Shown: in pieces, positions 43,202 to 51,749 of the stretch
How positions within the stretch are numbered: the first letter of the stretch is position 1
Layout: each line of letters opens with the position of its first letter
Source of the DNA: Sinorhizobium sp. 6-70
GTDB lineage: Bacteria > Pseudomonadota > Alphaproteobacteria > Rhizobiales > Rhizobiaceae
Reading direction: 5' to 3'
NCBI RefSeq assembly: GCF_030124375.1
Contig: NZ_JASKLS010000006.1
Location: 124,001 to 188,000, forward strand
Length of the DNA stretch: 64,000 bases
The notes under the pieces: model-generated
What the model was told of the DNA's origin: nothing
Database searches by the model: none
What the model saw: only the letters and a program-made list of their open reading frames with translations
Made by a program: the position numbers and the translations under genes

Positions 43202-43228
43202 GAAGCCCGGGTGAACGCCCCGGGCTTC
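43202..43228. terminator. Hairpin after the PhnA-like gene
   Basis: GAAGCCCGGG (43202-43211) and CCCGGGCTTC (43219-43228) form a perfect 10-bp stem with a 7-nt loop. No clear T-run follows, so terminator function is moderate. Confidence 0.5.
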
Positions 43229-43235
43229 CGTACAT

Positions 43236-43273
43236 TAGAGCGCCGTGCGTTCATTTGAACGCACGGCGCTCTA
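43236..43273. repeat. Perfect 18-bp-arm palindrome
   Basis: TAGAGCGCCGTGCGTTCA (43236-43253) and TGAACGCACGGCGCTCTA (43256-43273) are perfect inverted arms around a 2-nt centre. It sits between the PhnA-like gene and ohr, just past the hairpin at 43202-43228. It may be a short relative of the GCGGCGCTGT mosaic module; an unusually strong cruciform or RNA hairpin. Confidence 0.85.
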
Positions 43274-43288
43274 GACAATCGCGCTTGC

Positions 43289-43711
43289 CTAGGCCACCGT
43301 CAGCTTCACGTCGACATTGCCTCTGGTCGCGTGGCTGTAGGGGCATACGACATGCGCCTTCTGGACCAGGTCCTCGAGGAGGGCCTTGTCCACGCCGGGC
43401 GAAGTGATTTCAAGCGCCGCATCGATGTAGAAGCCCGTACCGTCGTCGCGCGGGCCGATCCCGACCGTGCCTGTCACTTTCGTGTCTTCCGGAAGTTTTA
43501 CCTTTTCCTTGCCAGCAACGAACTTCAACGCGCCGAGGAAGCAGGCGGAATAGCCGGCAGCAAAGAGCTGCTCCGGGTTGGTGCCGCGGGCGCCGTCGCC
43601 ACCAAGCTCCTTCGGAACGGTAAGGCTAATATCGAGGACGCCATCGGCGCTCTTGGCCTGGCCGGCGCGGCCGCCAGTCGCGGAGGCGGTGGTGCGATAG
43701 AGGATAGGCAT
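43289..43711 (-). CDS. ohr: Organic hydroperoxide resistance protein Ohr
   Basis: This 140-residue OsmC/Ohr family peroxidase reduces organic hydroperoxides with two catalytic Cys, Cys57 ([13 protein letters not shown]) and Cys123 ([13 protein letters not shown]). Both are present with the usual context, as is the [14 protein letters not shown] motif. It is cytosolic and thiol-dependent. It is divergent from ohrR with an operator region between; induction by organic peroxide via OhrR is known in S. meliloti. GGAGAC-type sequence precedes the ATG. A complete, normal gene. Confidence 0.95.
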   Translation of the reverse strand: MPILYRTTASATGGRAGQAKSADGVLDISLTVPKELGGDGARGTNPEQLFAAGYSACFLGALKFVAGKEKVKLPEDTKVTGTVGIGPRDDGTGFYIDAALEITSPGVDKALLEDLVQKAHVVCPYSHATRGNVDVKLTVA

Positions 43712-43765
43712 GGCAGTCTCCTTCGATGATCGTTGTCGATACGCATTCTATATCGCAACATTAAA

Positions 43766-43794
43766 TTGCACGCAAATTAATTTTGCAAATTGCA
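43766..43794. promoter_or_regulatory. OhrR operator region
   Basis: The AT-rich divergent spacer contains dyads TTGC-ac-GCAA (43766-43775) and TGCAA-a-TTGCA (43784-43794), flanking a near-palindrome GCAAATTAATTTTGC (43772-43786). OhrR is known to bind AT-rich inverted repeats like this between ohrR and ohr. Confidence 0.7.
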
Positions 43795-43816
43795 TTACGG
43801 CCGTGAATTTGCGACA

Positions 43817-44302
43817 ATGCCGATCATGACGACCAAGCCGGCAAAATTTGAGGCAATATCCGATGAAGCGCTGACGCTGGGCCAGCAATTGTGCTTTGCG
43901 GTTTATTCGGCTGGGCACGCGTTCAACCGCACCTATAAGCCGCTGCTTGATCGCTTTGGCCTCACCTATCCACAATATCTCGTGCTGCTTGCGCTCTGGC
44001 AACAGGACAAGATGACGGTGAAGCGGATCGGCGAGGACATGGGCCTCGATTCCGGCACCCTTTCCCCCTTGCTGAAGCGGCTGGAAGCCGCCGGCTACGT
44101 CACCCGGCTCCGCGATCGCGACGACGAGCGGCAGGTGATCGTCAGCCTCACGGAAAAGGGTAGGAACCTGAAACCCGAAGCCTTCGGCATCCTTGCCGAC
44201 ATCAGCAAGGCGACCGGATGCACGCTGGAAGAAGTCCGTGAGTTACGCGAGGCGCTGCAGCGCCTAACCCAACGAATGACCAACAGTCAGCGAGAAAGCT
44301 GA
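43817..44302 (+). CDS. ohrR: OhrR, MarR-family peroxide-sensing repressor
   Basis: This 161-residue MarR regulator has the redox-sensing Cys in LGQQLCFAVYSAGHAFNRTYKPLLDRFGLTYPQYL (Cys26 here, Cys23 from the MTTK start), equivalent to the reactive N-terminal Cys of OhrR. The winged helix KRIGEDMGLDSGTLSPLLKRLEAAGYVTR follows. It is divergent from ohr, and oxidation of the Cys by organic hydroperoxides releases it from DNA. I chose the ATG at 43817; ATG 43826 is as likely, and neither has a strong ribosome-binding site. Confidence 0.95.
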   Translation: MPIMTTKPAKFEAISDEALTLGQQLCFAVYSAGHAFNRTYKPLLDRFGLTYPQYLVLLALWQQDKMTVKRIGEDMGLDSGTLSPLLKRLEAAGYVTRLRDRDDERQVIVSLTEKGRNLKPEAFGILADISKATGCTLEEVRELREALQRLTQRMTNSQRES

Positions 44303-44352
44303 CCGGATTCGTCAACGGCGGTCGTTTCAGACCGGAGCACGCCTCAGTTGGC

Positions 44353-44456
44353 TAGATCATTTCATTGTTTCATTGAAGCAGTGAAATGATCTAACTCTTT
44401 GAAATAACATAATTCCGGACGGAAAACCGTTACACACTTTTCCTGGAATTGCTCTA
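44353..44456. repeat. CCGGACGGAAAACCG repeat, copy 1, overlapping a stop codon
   Basis: The element starts with a 12-bp inverted repeat TAGATCATTTCA (44353-44364) / TGAAATGATCTA (44382-44393), then ACTCTTTGAAATAACATAAT, CCGGACGGAAAACCGTTACACACTT and TTGCTCTAG. A shorter copy is at 50562-50625. The CTA at 44454-44456 is the stop codon of the L,D-transpeptidase gene. Confidence 0.85.
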
Positions 44457-45233
44457 GATCACGAGGATCGGCGCCTTGCCGCGGACGCGGTCGTAGAGAT
44501 CCATGACATCCTGGTTGAGCATGCGCACGCAGCCGGAGGAAACGGCCTTGCCGATCGATTGCCACTCGGGCGTTCCGTGTACGCGATATAAGGTGTCCTG
44601 GCCGTTCTGGAAGATATAGAGCGCGCGTGAGCCGAGCGGATTGTTCAAGCCGGGCGGCATGCCGCCTGCGCTTTCCGAATAACGCGCGAGCTCCGGCTGG
44701 CGGTCAATCATCGTACCCGGCGGCGTCCAGCGCGGCCACTTCTGCTTCCACTGAATGACACCGCGTCCCGACCAGGCGAAACCCTCACGACCGAGGCCGA
44801 CGCCGTAACGCATGGCCCTTCCGCCCGGCTGGACCAGATAGAGAAAGCGATCGGCAGTGTCGACCACGATCGTGCCCGGCTGCTCGCCGAACGGGTCGTC
44901 GACTTCCTGGCGGTAAAATCGAGCGTCGATCTGCTGGTAAGGCACGGCCGGGACCAGATAACCGCCATCGTCCACTCCGGCATAAATTTGCGAGTAATAA
45001 GGATCCTGCGGTGGCAGGCCGGTCGGCATTGCCGCCTCCTCGACCGGGCCTTCCAGCAAGGCGCCGGTACGCGGATCGATCCAGCGTCCCTCCAGCGCCG
45101 GATTGCGGTAAACCGGCATGGTTTGCTGACGGAAGCGGTCCGTATTCATCGACGACGTGCAGCTCGCAAGTCCAGCGGAGATGGCTACGAGTCCGGATGT
45201 ACGGAGAAACTGGCGGCGGGAAAAATTGGGCAT
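44454..45233 (-). CDS. L,D-transpeptidase (YkuD), Tat/lipoprotein signal
   Basis: This 259-residue YkuD-domain enzyme makes 3-3 cross-links in peptidoglycan or attaches lipoprotein-like proteins to it. The signal MPNFSRRQFLRTSGLVAISAGLASC has a Tat-like SRRQFLR and a lipobox-like LASC (Cys25). The catalytic part ends HGTPEWQSIGKAVSSGCVRMLNQDV, with the conserved His, Ser-Ser-Gly-Cys-Val-Arg. The stop codon is the end of a repeat element. It appears monocistronic and is transcribed towards ohrR. Confidence 0.9.
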   Translation of the reverse strand: MPNFSRRQFLRTSGLVAISAGLASCTSSMNTDRFRQQTMPVYRNPALEGRWIDPRTGALLEGPVEEAAMPTGLPPQDPYYSQIYAGVDDGGYLVPAVPYQQIDARFYRQEVDDPFGEQPGTIVVDTADRFLYLVQPGGRAMRYGVGLGREGFAWSGRGVIQWKQKWPRWTPPGTMIDRQPELARYSESAGGMPPGLNNPLGSRALYIFQNGQDTLYRVHGTPEWQSIGKAVSSGCVRMLNQDVMDLYDRVRGKAPILVI

Positions 45234-45519
45234 CGAACTCTAACGGGTTTGAGTGCAGCAGGCGGAAGGCAATGGCGCGACCGGTATCGGCGATTCGCGC
45301 CTCCTCGCTCTGGTCAGGAAGATCATGACGATCGCGGATTAAATCAATCCAAAATCATCGTGATCGATTCTCAGGTCGGGATGCGAACAGAACGGCTCTT
45401 GTGCTTTTCCTCACCCTCTCCGGTGGCAGGCATTGCATCTACGGCTGGAACGAAACTTATGTCAGCAAAACTCCAATCACAATCGCGGCATCGCACTCTG
45501 CAAGCCACGGCACCGCCAC

Positions 45520-47883
45520 TCAGATAGCGTCCGCGTGGAGGCTGGGCTGGCCAAGCAGCGCTTCGAAAGCCCGGGCGGCAAGCGGCGGGCTGAAGAAATA
45601 GCCCTGGATCTCATCGCAACCGCTTTGCCGCAGGAAATCGACCTGCGCTTCCGTTTCCACGCCTTCGGCGATGACCCGCAGACCAAGATTCTGCGCGAGC
45701 GAAATGATCGCCGAAGTGATGGCCTTGTCGTCGGCGTCCAAGGGAATGTCCTCGACGAAGGAGCGGTCGATCTTCAGCCGTTGCACGGGGAACCGTTTAA
45801 GCGCGCTGAGGCTCGAATAACCCGTCCCGAAGTCGTCGATCGCGAGGTGCACACCGATCGCCTCCAACTCATGCATCGTCGCGATCGCGCCGGGCACGTC
45901 CTGCATGATCAGGCTTTCGGTCAGTTCGAGTTCGAGATAACGCGCCTCCAGGCCGGTTTCCGCGAGCACAGCCGCCACGCGGCTCGCCCAGTTGCGTTCG
46001 AGGAACTGTCGGGCGGAAACATTAACGCTGATAATCAGCGGCGGCAGCCCAGCTTCCTGCCAGGCCTTGCACTGACGGCATGCGGTTTTCAGGACCCAAT
46101 CGCCAATCGGCACGATCAGGCCGGTTTCCTCCGCCAGCGGGATGAAGGCACCGGGCGAGACCACGCCATGCACCGGGTGCTGCCAGCGCAGCAATGCCTC
46201 TGCGGCGAAGATACGGCCGCTTGCAAGATTCATCTGCGGCTGGAAATGCAGGAAAAATTCGTCGCGGGCGATCGCCTCGCGCAGTTCCTCCTGCCGCAAG
46301 AGCTTCTCGTGCGCCTTGGCCGCCATTTCTTCGGTGAAGACCTGCAGGTTGTTGCGCCCGAGCGCCTTGGCGCGGTACATGGCCGCATCGGCATTCGCAA
46401 GCAATTCGCTGACCGTCTGGCCCTGGTGGGGAAAGCAGGCGACGCCCATACTGCAAGTCACCTGCAGGCTGCGGCCGTTAAGTTGCAGCGGCGCGGCAAT
46501 GGCCGCGCGGATATCCTCAAGGCGCGACAGGACGACGTCGCGCTCCGTCGGCAGGCCATTCAGGAGAAGTATGAACTCGTCGCCGCCGACCCGTACGACC
46601 ATATCGGACTTGCGCACTGCCGCGCGCATGCGCTCGGAAACAGCCTTCAGCAATTCGTCGCCCGCCGTATGCCCGAGACTGTCATTGATGAGCTTGAAAT
46701 TGTCGAGGTCCAGAAAGGCGAGCACGGCCCACTGATCGCGTCCGCGAATCGCCTCGAGCACGCCAGCCACTTGTTCCTCAAACAGAACGCGGTTGGGAAG
46801 GCCTGTCAGCGCATCGTGATGCGCCATGAAGCTTATCCTGTCTTCGGCTCGCTTGCGTTCGATCGCGATCCCGGCGAGATACGTCGCCATGGCGATCAGT
46901 TCCTTCTGCTGCTCGCTCGGAACCCCGGCCTCCCGCGAATAGAGCGCGAAAGTTCCGAGCACCTTGCGGTCGTGCGAGTGGATCGGCGTCGACCAGCAGG
47001 AACGGAAGCCATAGGGCCTCACAACCTCGGTGTAGCCTTCCCACAGCGGGTCGGCAAACACGTCCGCAACGATCACCTGCTCGCCACGCCAGGCTGCTGT
47101 CCCACACGAACCGGTTCTTGGACCAATCTCGACTCCGTGGATCGTGGCACAAAACACCTCGTCCAGGCTTGGAGCAGCGCCGTGCAGAAGATGCCGCCCG
47201 TCGTCGGAGAGAAGCAGGATGGAACCTTTAACGCCGGGCAGCAGCAATTCGATCAGCAAGATGAGGTCAGTGAAGAACTGATCGAGCGGCTCGCTCTTTG
47301 CGATCATCTCCAGCAGCCGCGCCTGCCCCTCGAGTAAGCGTTCGGCCGCTTTTCGATCGCTGATATCGCGCGAAACACCGACGACGCCGACGATCTGGCC
47401 GCTCTTGTTGCGCAGCGGCACCTTGGACGTCATCAGCCAGCGATCGCGCCCCTTGGTGACAATGGCCCGCTCTTCTATCCCGAAGATCGGTTCGCCGGTC
47501 TCGATCACGCGCTGTTCCACGTCGGCGATGGCCTGCGCGGCCTTCGCCGGGTGCAGGTCGAAATCCGTCTTGCCGACAAGATCCTGAAGGCTTTCGAGCC
47601 CGTTGTCCGCGACGGTCACCTCATTGGCGATGAGAAAACGGCCTTTCGTGTCCTTCGCATAGATATAATCCGGGACGTGATTGATCATCGTCTCCAGCCA
47701 ATAGTGGCGGTCGGCGATGTCGGGCTCGGAAGGAAAAATGCGCGCCACCTCCTCCGCCAGACGATTGCCGGCATCGATGAGCCGGCGTGTCTCCACGTTG
47801 TCTGCGGCATTGAGGGCGGCGTAGCGGGTATTGCGGGACGTTTTCCTTGCCAAGCAAAGCCTCCGGAAGAGCAACGCCGACAT
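45520..47883 (-). CDS. PAS/GAF diguanylate cyclase/phosphodiesterase
   Basis: This 787-residue cyclic-di-GMP enzyme has no clear membrane segment. Order: an N-terminal PAS-like domain (about 55-175, ending in VGVVGVSRDISDRKAAE), a GAF-like domain (about 190-335), GGDEF (about 350-515, with intact RVGGDEFILLL) and EAL (about 525-775, with EALLRW, NVSARQF, TESL, IDDFGTGYSSL, KIDRSF and EGVET). Both domains look catalytic. The ATG at 47883 was chosen because the frame upstream starts with TTG. It is divergent from a glutathione S-transferase gene. Confidence 0.92.
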   Translation of the reverse strand: MSALLFRRLCLARKTSRNTRYAALNAADNVETRRLIDAGNRLAEEVARIFPSEPDIADRHYWLETMINHVPDYIYAKDTKGRFLIANEVTVADNGLESLQDLVGKTDFDLHPAKAAQAIADVEQRVIETGEPIFGIEERAIVTKGRDRWLMTSKVPLRNKSGQIVGVVGVSRDISDRKAAERLLEGQARLLEMIAKSEPLDQFFTDLILLIELLLPGVKGSILLLSDDGRHLLHGAAPSLDEVFCATIHGVEIGPRTGSCGTAAWRGEQVIVADVFADPLWEGYTEVVRPYGFRSCWSTPIHSHDRKVLGTFALYSREAGVPSEQQKELIAMATYLAGIAIERKRAEDRISFMAHHDALTGLPNRVLFEEQVAGVLEAIRGRDQWAVLAFLDLDNFKLINDSLGHTAGDELLKAVSERMRAAVRKSDMVVRVGGDEFILLLNGLPTERDVVLSRLEDIRAAIAAPLQLNGRSLQVTCSMGVACFPHQGQTVSELLANADAAMYRAKALGRNNLQVFTEEMAAKAHEKLLRQEELREAIARDEFFLHFQPQMNLASGRIFAAEALLRWQHPVHGVVSPGAFIPLAEETGLIVPIGDWVLKTACRQCKAWQEAGLPPLIISVNVSARQFLERNWASRVAAVLAETGLEARYLELELTESLIMQDVPGAIATMHELEAIGVHLAIDDFGTGYSSLSALKRFPVQRLKIDRSFVEDIPLDADDKAITSAIISLAQNLGLRVIAEGVETEAQVDFLRQSGCDEIQGYFFSPPLAARAFEALLGQPSLHADAI

Positions 47884-48121
47884 ATTGCGGATAATACCGG
47901 GCTCTGGTCTAGCCAACAGAGGTTATGCTTCTCTAAATGTTATCGGAAAAAACGTCTAAAGGTTGCATGTTGGTCGCGATAGCCGAAACAGGCACACCTG
48001 AACGAGCGCAGCGGCTGCGTTTCATCAAGAGATTTCATGGGCAACATCAACCAAGGGCGCTTCTGCCGGCCTCGGCAATCACCTATTGATTGCGCATCAC
48101 ACCGGTCGGGAGGAAGCCAGC

Positions 48122-48781
48122 ATGCTGACAGTCTATGGGGTTTATCGTTCGCGCGCATCGCGTAACTATTGGATGGCGCGCGAACTTGGCGTTCCTTTCA
48201 CATCCGTGCCGGTTATCCAGGCGCGCCGCGTCGCCGATCCGCTGGCCGCCGATGCGCCGCTCAACACCCGGTCGCCGAACTTTCTCGCGATCAATCCGAT
48301 GGGTCTCATCCCGGCCATCGAGGACGACGGCCTGGTCCTGACAGAGTCACTCGCCAACAATCTCTATCTCGCCCGCAAATATGGCGGTCCCCTCGCGCCG
48401 GCCGATCTGCGCGAGGACGGACAGATGGGCAACTGGACGATGTGGGCGGCGACTGAGGTGGAGCCGAATGCGGTCAAGATCGTTCTCGCCTTTGACGACG
48501 GCATCGAGGACACGCCCGAGGGTCAAGCGCGCATTGCTGCTTGCACCCAATCACTCGCGAAAGCCTTCGCGGTTCTCGAGGCGCATCTTGAGAGCTGCGA
48601 CTACGTGGTCGGCAATCGCTTCACCGTCGCCGATCTCAACCTTGCCGAGGTTTTCCGCTACACGATGAGCCAGACGGCGCTGTTCGACAGGCATCCGCGC
48701 ATCAAGGCGTGGCTTGCGCGCTGCCAATCGCGGCCTTGCTTCATTGCCATGATGGAAGAGCGACTGAAGGAGCCGGACTAG
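48122..48781 (+). CDS. Glutathione S-transferase family protein
   Basis: This 219-residue GST has the N-terminal thioredoxin-like domain ([26 protein letters not shown]...[19 protein letters not shown]) and an all-helical C-terminal domain with [20 protein letters not shown], which is the N-capping motif of GSTs. Catalytic residue candidates are Tyr8 or Ser11. GGGAGGAAG precedes the ATG. It is divergent from the cyclic-di-GMP gene. The substrate is unknown; detoxification is likely. Confidence 0.88.
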   Translation: MLTVYGVYRSRASRNYWMARELGVPFTSVPVIQARRVADPLAADAPLNTRSPNFLAINPMGLIPAIEDDGLVLTESLANNLYLARKYGGPLAPADLREDGQMGNWTMWAATEVEPNAVKIVLAFDDGIEDTPEGQARIAACTQSLAKAFAVLEAHLESCDYVVGNRFTVADLNLAEVFRYTMSQTALFDRHPRIKAWLARCQSRPCFIAMMEERLKEPD

Positions 48782-48792
48782 GATTACCGAGC

Positions 48793-48810
48793 GCTACAGC
48801 GCCGCGCGTC
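48793..48810. repeat. Partial mosaic repeat (GCGCCGCGCGTC module)
   Basis: GCTACAGCGCCGCGCGTC matches the TACAGCGCCGCGCGTC start of the element at 21939-22045. The rest of the element is missing. It lies just downstream of the glutathione S-transferase gene, before the convergent LysR gene. Confidence 0.6.
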
Positions 48811-48822
48811 TTATCTTTAGGC

Positions 48823-49746
48823 TCAATTGCCGAGATAGCTGGCAACCTTGGCGTTGAGCAGCCGCATTCCCTCTTCGACCTCATCGCGCACCCAGCGTTT
48901 GAAGGCCACGGCGGCCTTGCTCTCGCGCCGGGATCGCGAACGCACGAAATAATGGCCGAAGCCAGTCTTTGCGCGGATACCAAACGGAGCGACGAGGCTG
49001 CCTTCGGTCACGGCATAACCGGCAAGCGTCTGCCAGGCGAGCATGACCCCCTGGCCCGCAATCGTCGCATCGAGTGCGAGCGAGGCCTCGTTGAACGTGT
49101 GGCGCACTGTCATCTCGGAGCCCGACAGGCCAGCCTCCTTGAACCATGCTTCCCAAGTGAACATCGAGTGACCGTCGATCACCGCCGGCAACTTTAGAAT
49201 ATCTGCAGGAATGTGCAGGTCTGTAGCCATACTCGGCGAACAGACCGGGAAGATCTCCTGCTCCAGCAGCAGCTCGGCATGCACACCCGGCCAGTCACCG
49301 CTGCCGACGCGGATGCCAACATCCACGTCGGAGGTGTCCAGGTTCACGAGGGTCGTCGTCGCATCGATCCTCAACCGGATATCCGGATGCCGCTCGGCAA
49401 AACGGTTCAATCGGTAAACCAGCCACCGGGCCGCAAAGACCGGGGCCACTGAGATCGTCAGCACCGATTCATCCCGGCGGCGCGCCGATGCCACTGCGTC
49501 GGCAAGTTCGGCGAAGGCGTTTGAAAGACGCGCGAGGAACAGGCGTCCGAAATCCGTGGCGACGAGCCCGCGGGCGGTGCGCTCGAACAGCGTGCGGCCG
49601 AGTTGCGCTTCCGTCTTGGTAATCTGCTGGCTGACGGCGCCGGCCGTGACGCCGAGTTCTTCCGCCGCACTCGCCAGCGAGCCCAGGCGGCCGGCTGCTT
49701 CGACCGCACGCAGGCCGTTGAGATGGATGGCGTTCAGCTCTCTCAT
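48823..49746 (-). CDS. LysR family transcriptional regulator (GcvA-like)
   Basis: This 307-residue regulator has an N-terminal winged helix (IHLNGLRAVEAAGRLGSLASAAEELGVTAGAVSQQITKTEAQLG) and the LysR substrate-binding domain. The GcvA-like subgroup is suggested by NGLRAVEAAGRLGSLASAAEELGVTAGAVSQ-type sequence. It is divergent from a 64-residue small protein gene, a common arrangement in rhizobia. The ligand and targets are unknown. Confidence 0.9.
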   Translation of the reverse strand: MRELNAIHLNGLRAVEAAGRLGSLASAAEELGVTAGAVSQQITKTEAQLGRTLFERTARGLVATDFGRLFLARLSNAFAELADAVASARRRDESVLTISVAPVFAARWLVYRLNRFAERHPDIRLRIDATTTLVNLDTSDVDVGIRVGSGDWPGVHAELLLEQEIFPVCSPSMATDLHIPADILKLPAVIDGHSMFTWEAWFKEAGLSGSEMTVRHTFNEASLALDATIAGQGVMLAWQTLAGYAVTEGSLVAPFGIRAKTGFGHYFVRSRSRRESKAAVAFKRWVRDEVEEGMRLLNAKVASYLGN

Positions 49747-49836
49747 ATAGTTTTTCTAAACCGCGGCGCCGGCAATCTCAATTGAAATCTTGCTGCAACG
49801 GGCAGATGCTCAGGAGCATCGAAAGGATGATCCGTC

Positions 49837-50031
49837 ATGCTGAAGATGCTATCGATGTTCAACCGCGCCGCATCGGCCTCAGGCAATCGAACCGAGACCC
49901 TACTCAACTGGCAACGCGATCCGCTGCAACATCCGGACCTCGCCCGCATGGACGAACGCGAACTTGCCGATCTGCCGTTTCCCGGCTGGCCATGGCCGCG
50001 CGCCGTCGGCGAACATTGCGAATGTGCCTGA
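49837..50031 (+). CDS. Small protein divergent from LysR (DUF1127-like)
   Basis: This 64-residue protein reads like real coding sequence: AAAGGATGATCC stands before the ATG, and the C-terminal half LNWQRDPLQHPDLARMDERELADLPF resembles the DUF1127 small-protein type (R..L..ad). Trp and Pro-rich GWPWPRAVGEHCECA ends it. Small proteins of this kind are commonly found divergent from GcvA-like LysR genes. Function is unknown, and the family call is tentative. Confidence 0.65.
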   Translation: MLKMLSMFNRAASASGNRTETLLNWQRDPLQHPDLARMDERELADLPFPGWPWPRAVGEHCECA

Positions 50032-50055
50032 CCTGGCGGTACCTTTGTTCGCGCT

Positions 50056-50157
50056 GCTGCATGTTTCCTTAGACCGTAGCCGACTAAGGATAAAAACATG
50101 CAGTAATTCAAAGTGCTACAGCGTCCTCTGCGCGGCTGAGAAGACGCGCGGCGCTGT
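50056..50157. repeat. Mosaic palindromic repeat, copy 3
   Basis: GCTGCTGCATGTTTCCTTAGACCG...CTAAGGATAAAAACATGCAG, then TAATTCAAAGTGCTACAGCGTCC...GACGCGCGGCGCTGT, matches the module order at 5912-5999. The first module is an imperfect hairpin (GCATGTTTCCTTAG/CTAAGGATAAAAACATGC). It is between the small protein gene and the YjbR-like gene. Confidence 0.8.
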
Positions 50158-50198
50158 CGGATGCCCGATGATGCGCGATGCACAGGCGAGGGTGAGAC

Positions 50199-50564
50199 AT
50201 GAACGATGATCTCGAACGCTCCTTCGAGCGCGTGCAGCGGCTGGCGGAGACGGCGGGACTGCCGGAAACGACCGTCGGCACGTCCTATGGGACACCGGCC
50301 CTGCTCGTCAAAGGCAAGAGCTTTGTGCGGATGAAGGACGCGCAAACGCTTGTGGTCATGTGCGCGCTCGAGGAGAAGGAGATGCTGATGGAACTCGATC
50401 CGCCGCTGTTCTTCGAGACCGACCACTACAAGGGCTGGCCCGCAATGTTGGTCCGTCTCGCGGCAATCGACGATGATACACTGACGCAAAGGTTGATCGC
50501 GGCCTGGCGCGAAAAGGCGCCGAGGCGTCTTGCAAGCCGCTTCGGCGCCACGGTGTCGAAGTGA
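50199..50564 (+). CDS. MmcQ/YjbR family protein
   Basis: This 121-residue protein of the MmcQ/YjbR family is a small CyaY-like fold, sometimes called a DNA-binding protein. LPETTVGTSYGTPALLVKGKSFVRM and DHYKGWPAMLVRLAAIDDDTLTQRLIAAWREKAPRRLA are conserved. No catalytic residues are established. The stop codon TGA is at the left boundary of a repeat element that begins TGATCTAACTC. It is convergent with a glutathione S-transferase gene. Confidence 0.9.
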   Translation: MNDDLERSFERVQRLAETAGLPETTVGTSYGTPALLVKGKSFVRMKDAQTLVVMCALEEKEMLMELDPPLFFETDHYKGWPAMLVRLAAIDDDTLTQRLIAAWREKAPRRLASRFGATVSK

Positions 50565-50625
50565 TCTAACTCTTTGAAATTACGCAATGCCGGACAGAAA
50601 ACCGTTACCTACTTCCTTGCTCTAG
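50562..50625. repeat. CCGGACGGAAAACCG repeat, copy 2, supplying both stop codons
   Basis: TGATCTAACTCTTTGAAATTAC...CCGGACAGAAAACCGTTACCTACTT...TTGCTCTAG is a shorter version of the element at 44353-44456. Its first three bases are the TGA stop of the YjbR-like gene and its CTA (50622-50624) is the stop of the glutathione S-transferase gene on the other strand. Confidence 0.85.
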
Positions 50626-51242
50626 GCCTGTACCGCGGCAAGGACCTTGGCAACGGCCGGCCGTGCGACCATGCGGTTGCGGTGGTCGAGAACTTTTGGG
50701 AAGCGCCCCGGATCGACACCATCACCCTCCAGCCAGTTGGCGATCGTGAAGAGGTAGGGATCGGCGATCGAATAGTTCTCGCCCATGACGAAGGGACCGG
50801 CAAACATCCTGCTTTCGATCAGCGCGAAGCAATCGCCCATGTTCTGCGGCACCTTGGCCTTCATTGCCTCATGTGCTGCCGGATCGTCCGCCCATCTCGG
50901 ACCTCGCCGATTATGGGCATGGGCGACGTGCACCGTCGAGCAGAGATAGCTCAGGAACGACTGCAGCCGCGCAAACTCGAATGGGTCGTCGAGAGGCGCA
51001 AGCCGCTTCTCGGGAAAGCTCTGGGCGACATAGGCGAGAATAGCCGGCGTTTCGGTTAGGATCCCGCGGTCTGTCACGAGCGCAGGCACCCGCCCCTTCG
51101 GATTGATGGCGAGATATTCGGGCGTGGTCTGTTCGGCCTTCGCGAAATCGACGCGACGGGCTTCGTAGGTCGCTCCAGCCTCCTCGAGCGCGATGTGCGA
51201 GGCGAACGAACAGGTTCCTGGCGCATAAAATAGTTTCAGCAT
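50622..51242 (-). CDS. Glutathione S-transferase family protein
   Basis: This 206-residue GST with the N-terminal domain MLKLFYAPGTCSFASHIALEEAGATYEARRVDF (catalytic Ser/Cys area CSFASHIAL, as in bacterial beta-class GSTs) has NPKGRVPALVTDRGILTETPAIL as the glutathione-binding part and GPFVMGENYSIADPYLF as the N-capping box. The beta-class assignment follows from the Cys11-type start. GGGAGG precedes the ATG at 51242. Its stop codon is part of the repeat at 50562-50625. Confidence 0.92.
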   Translation of the reverse strand: MLKLFYAPGTCSFASHIALEEAGATYEARRVDFAKAEQTTPEYLAINPKGRVPALVTDRGILTETPAILAYVAQSFPEKRLAPLDDPFEFARLQSFLSYLCSTVHVAHAHNRRGPRWADDPAAHEAMKAKVPQNMGDCFALIESRMFAGPFVMGENYSIADPYLFTIANWLEGDGVDPGRFPKVLDHRNRMVARPAVAKVLAAVQA

Positions 51243-51368
51243 CGTGCTGCCTCCCATGACGGTATTGCGGCGCGGTACCGCAAGTTCGCCAGCAGAAATA
51301 ATGAAATAGCTGCTGTTGACAAGGCCCCGAACGCCGCCGCTTCCCGCAATCTGCCACGCCTGTCCATG

Positions 51369-51740
51369 TCACGCGGCTACCATTCCCGCGCAGCCCGGCA
51401 CGTCTTCGAGCCGATAATAGACCGGAATGCCGCGCTCGCGGGCGATACGCACATCGTTGTCCGCGCCCTTGGATTCGCCCGGCAATCGCAGGACTGCATC
51501 GCAGAGCGCAAGCAACCGCCCCGCAACGGGATGGAAGATCTCCTCATAAAGGTCGTCACCCACTCTGGCTCCGCCGGCCGCATGCCACACGGGCAAGGCG
51601 ACCCATTCCCCGATCATCGGCACGTGCCCGGCCTTGAAGAGCGCATAGGACGGCTCCTCCAGACGCCTCAAGTTTTCCGCCATTTTCGCTGGGTCGTCAC
51701 CCGTACCCGAGCGATAAGGACCTGCAATCAGGATCAGCAT
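51369..51740 (-). CDS. DUF4406 family protein (deoxyribosyltransferase-like)
   Basis: This 123-residue protein has a Rossmann-like fold of the nucleoside 2-deoxyribosyltransferase/DUF4406 superfamily. It begins MLILIAGPYRSGTGDDPAKMAENLRRLEEPSYALFKAGHVPMIGEWVALP and has LCDAVLRLPGESKGADNDVRIARERGIPVYYRLEDV near the end, with the typical GES-K-GAD-ND motif. It may act on a nucleotide sugar or nucleoside. GGAGGAAGGC lies directly before the ATG at 51740. It is divergent from a DeoR-family regulator, and that pair suggests control by a sugar or nucleoside. Confidence 0.8.
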   Translation of the reverse strand: MLILIAGPYRSGTGDDPAKMAENLRRLEEPSYALFKAGHVPMIGEWVALPVWHAAGGARVGDDLYEEIFHPVAGRLLALCDAVLRLPGESKGADNDVRIARERGIPVYYRLEDVPGCAGMVAA

Positions 51741-51749
51741 GCCTTCCTC

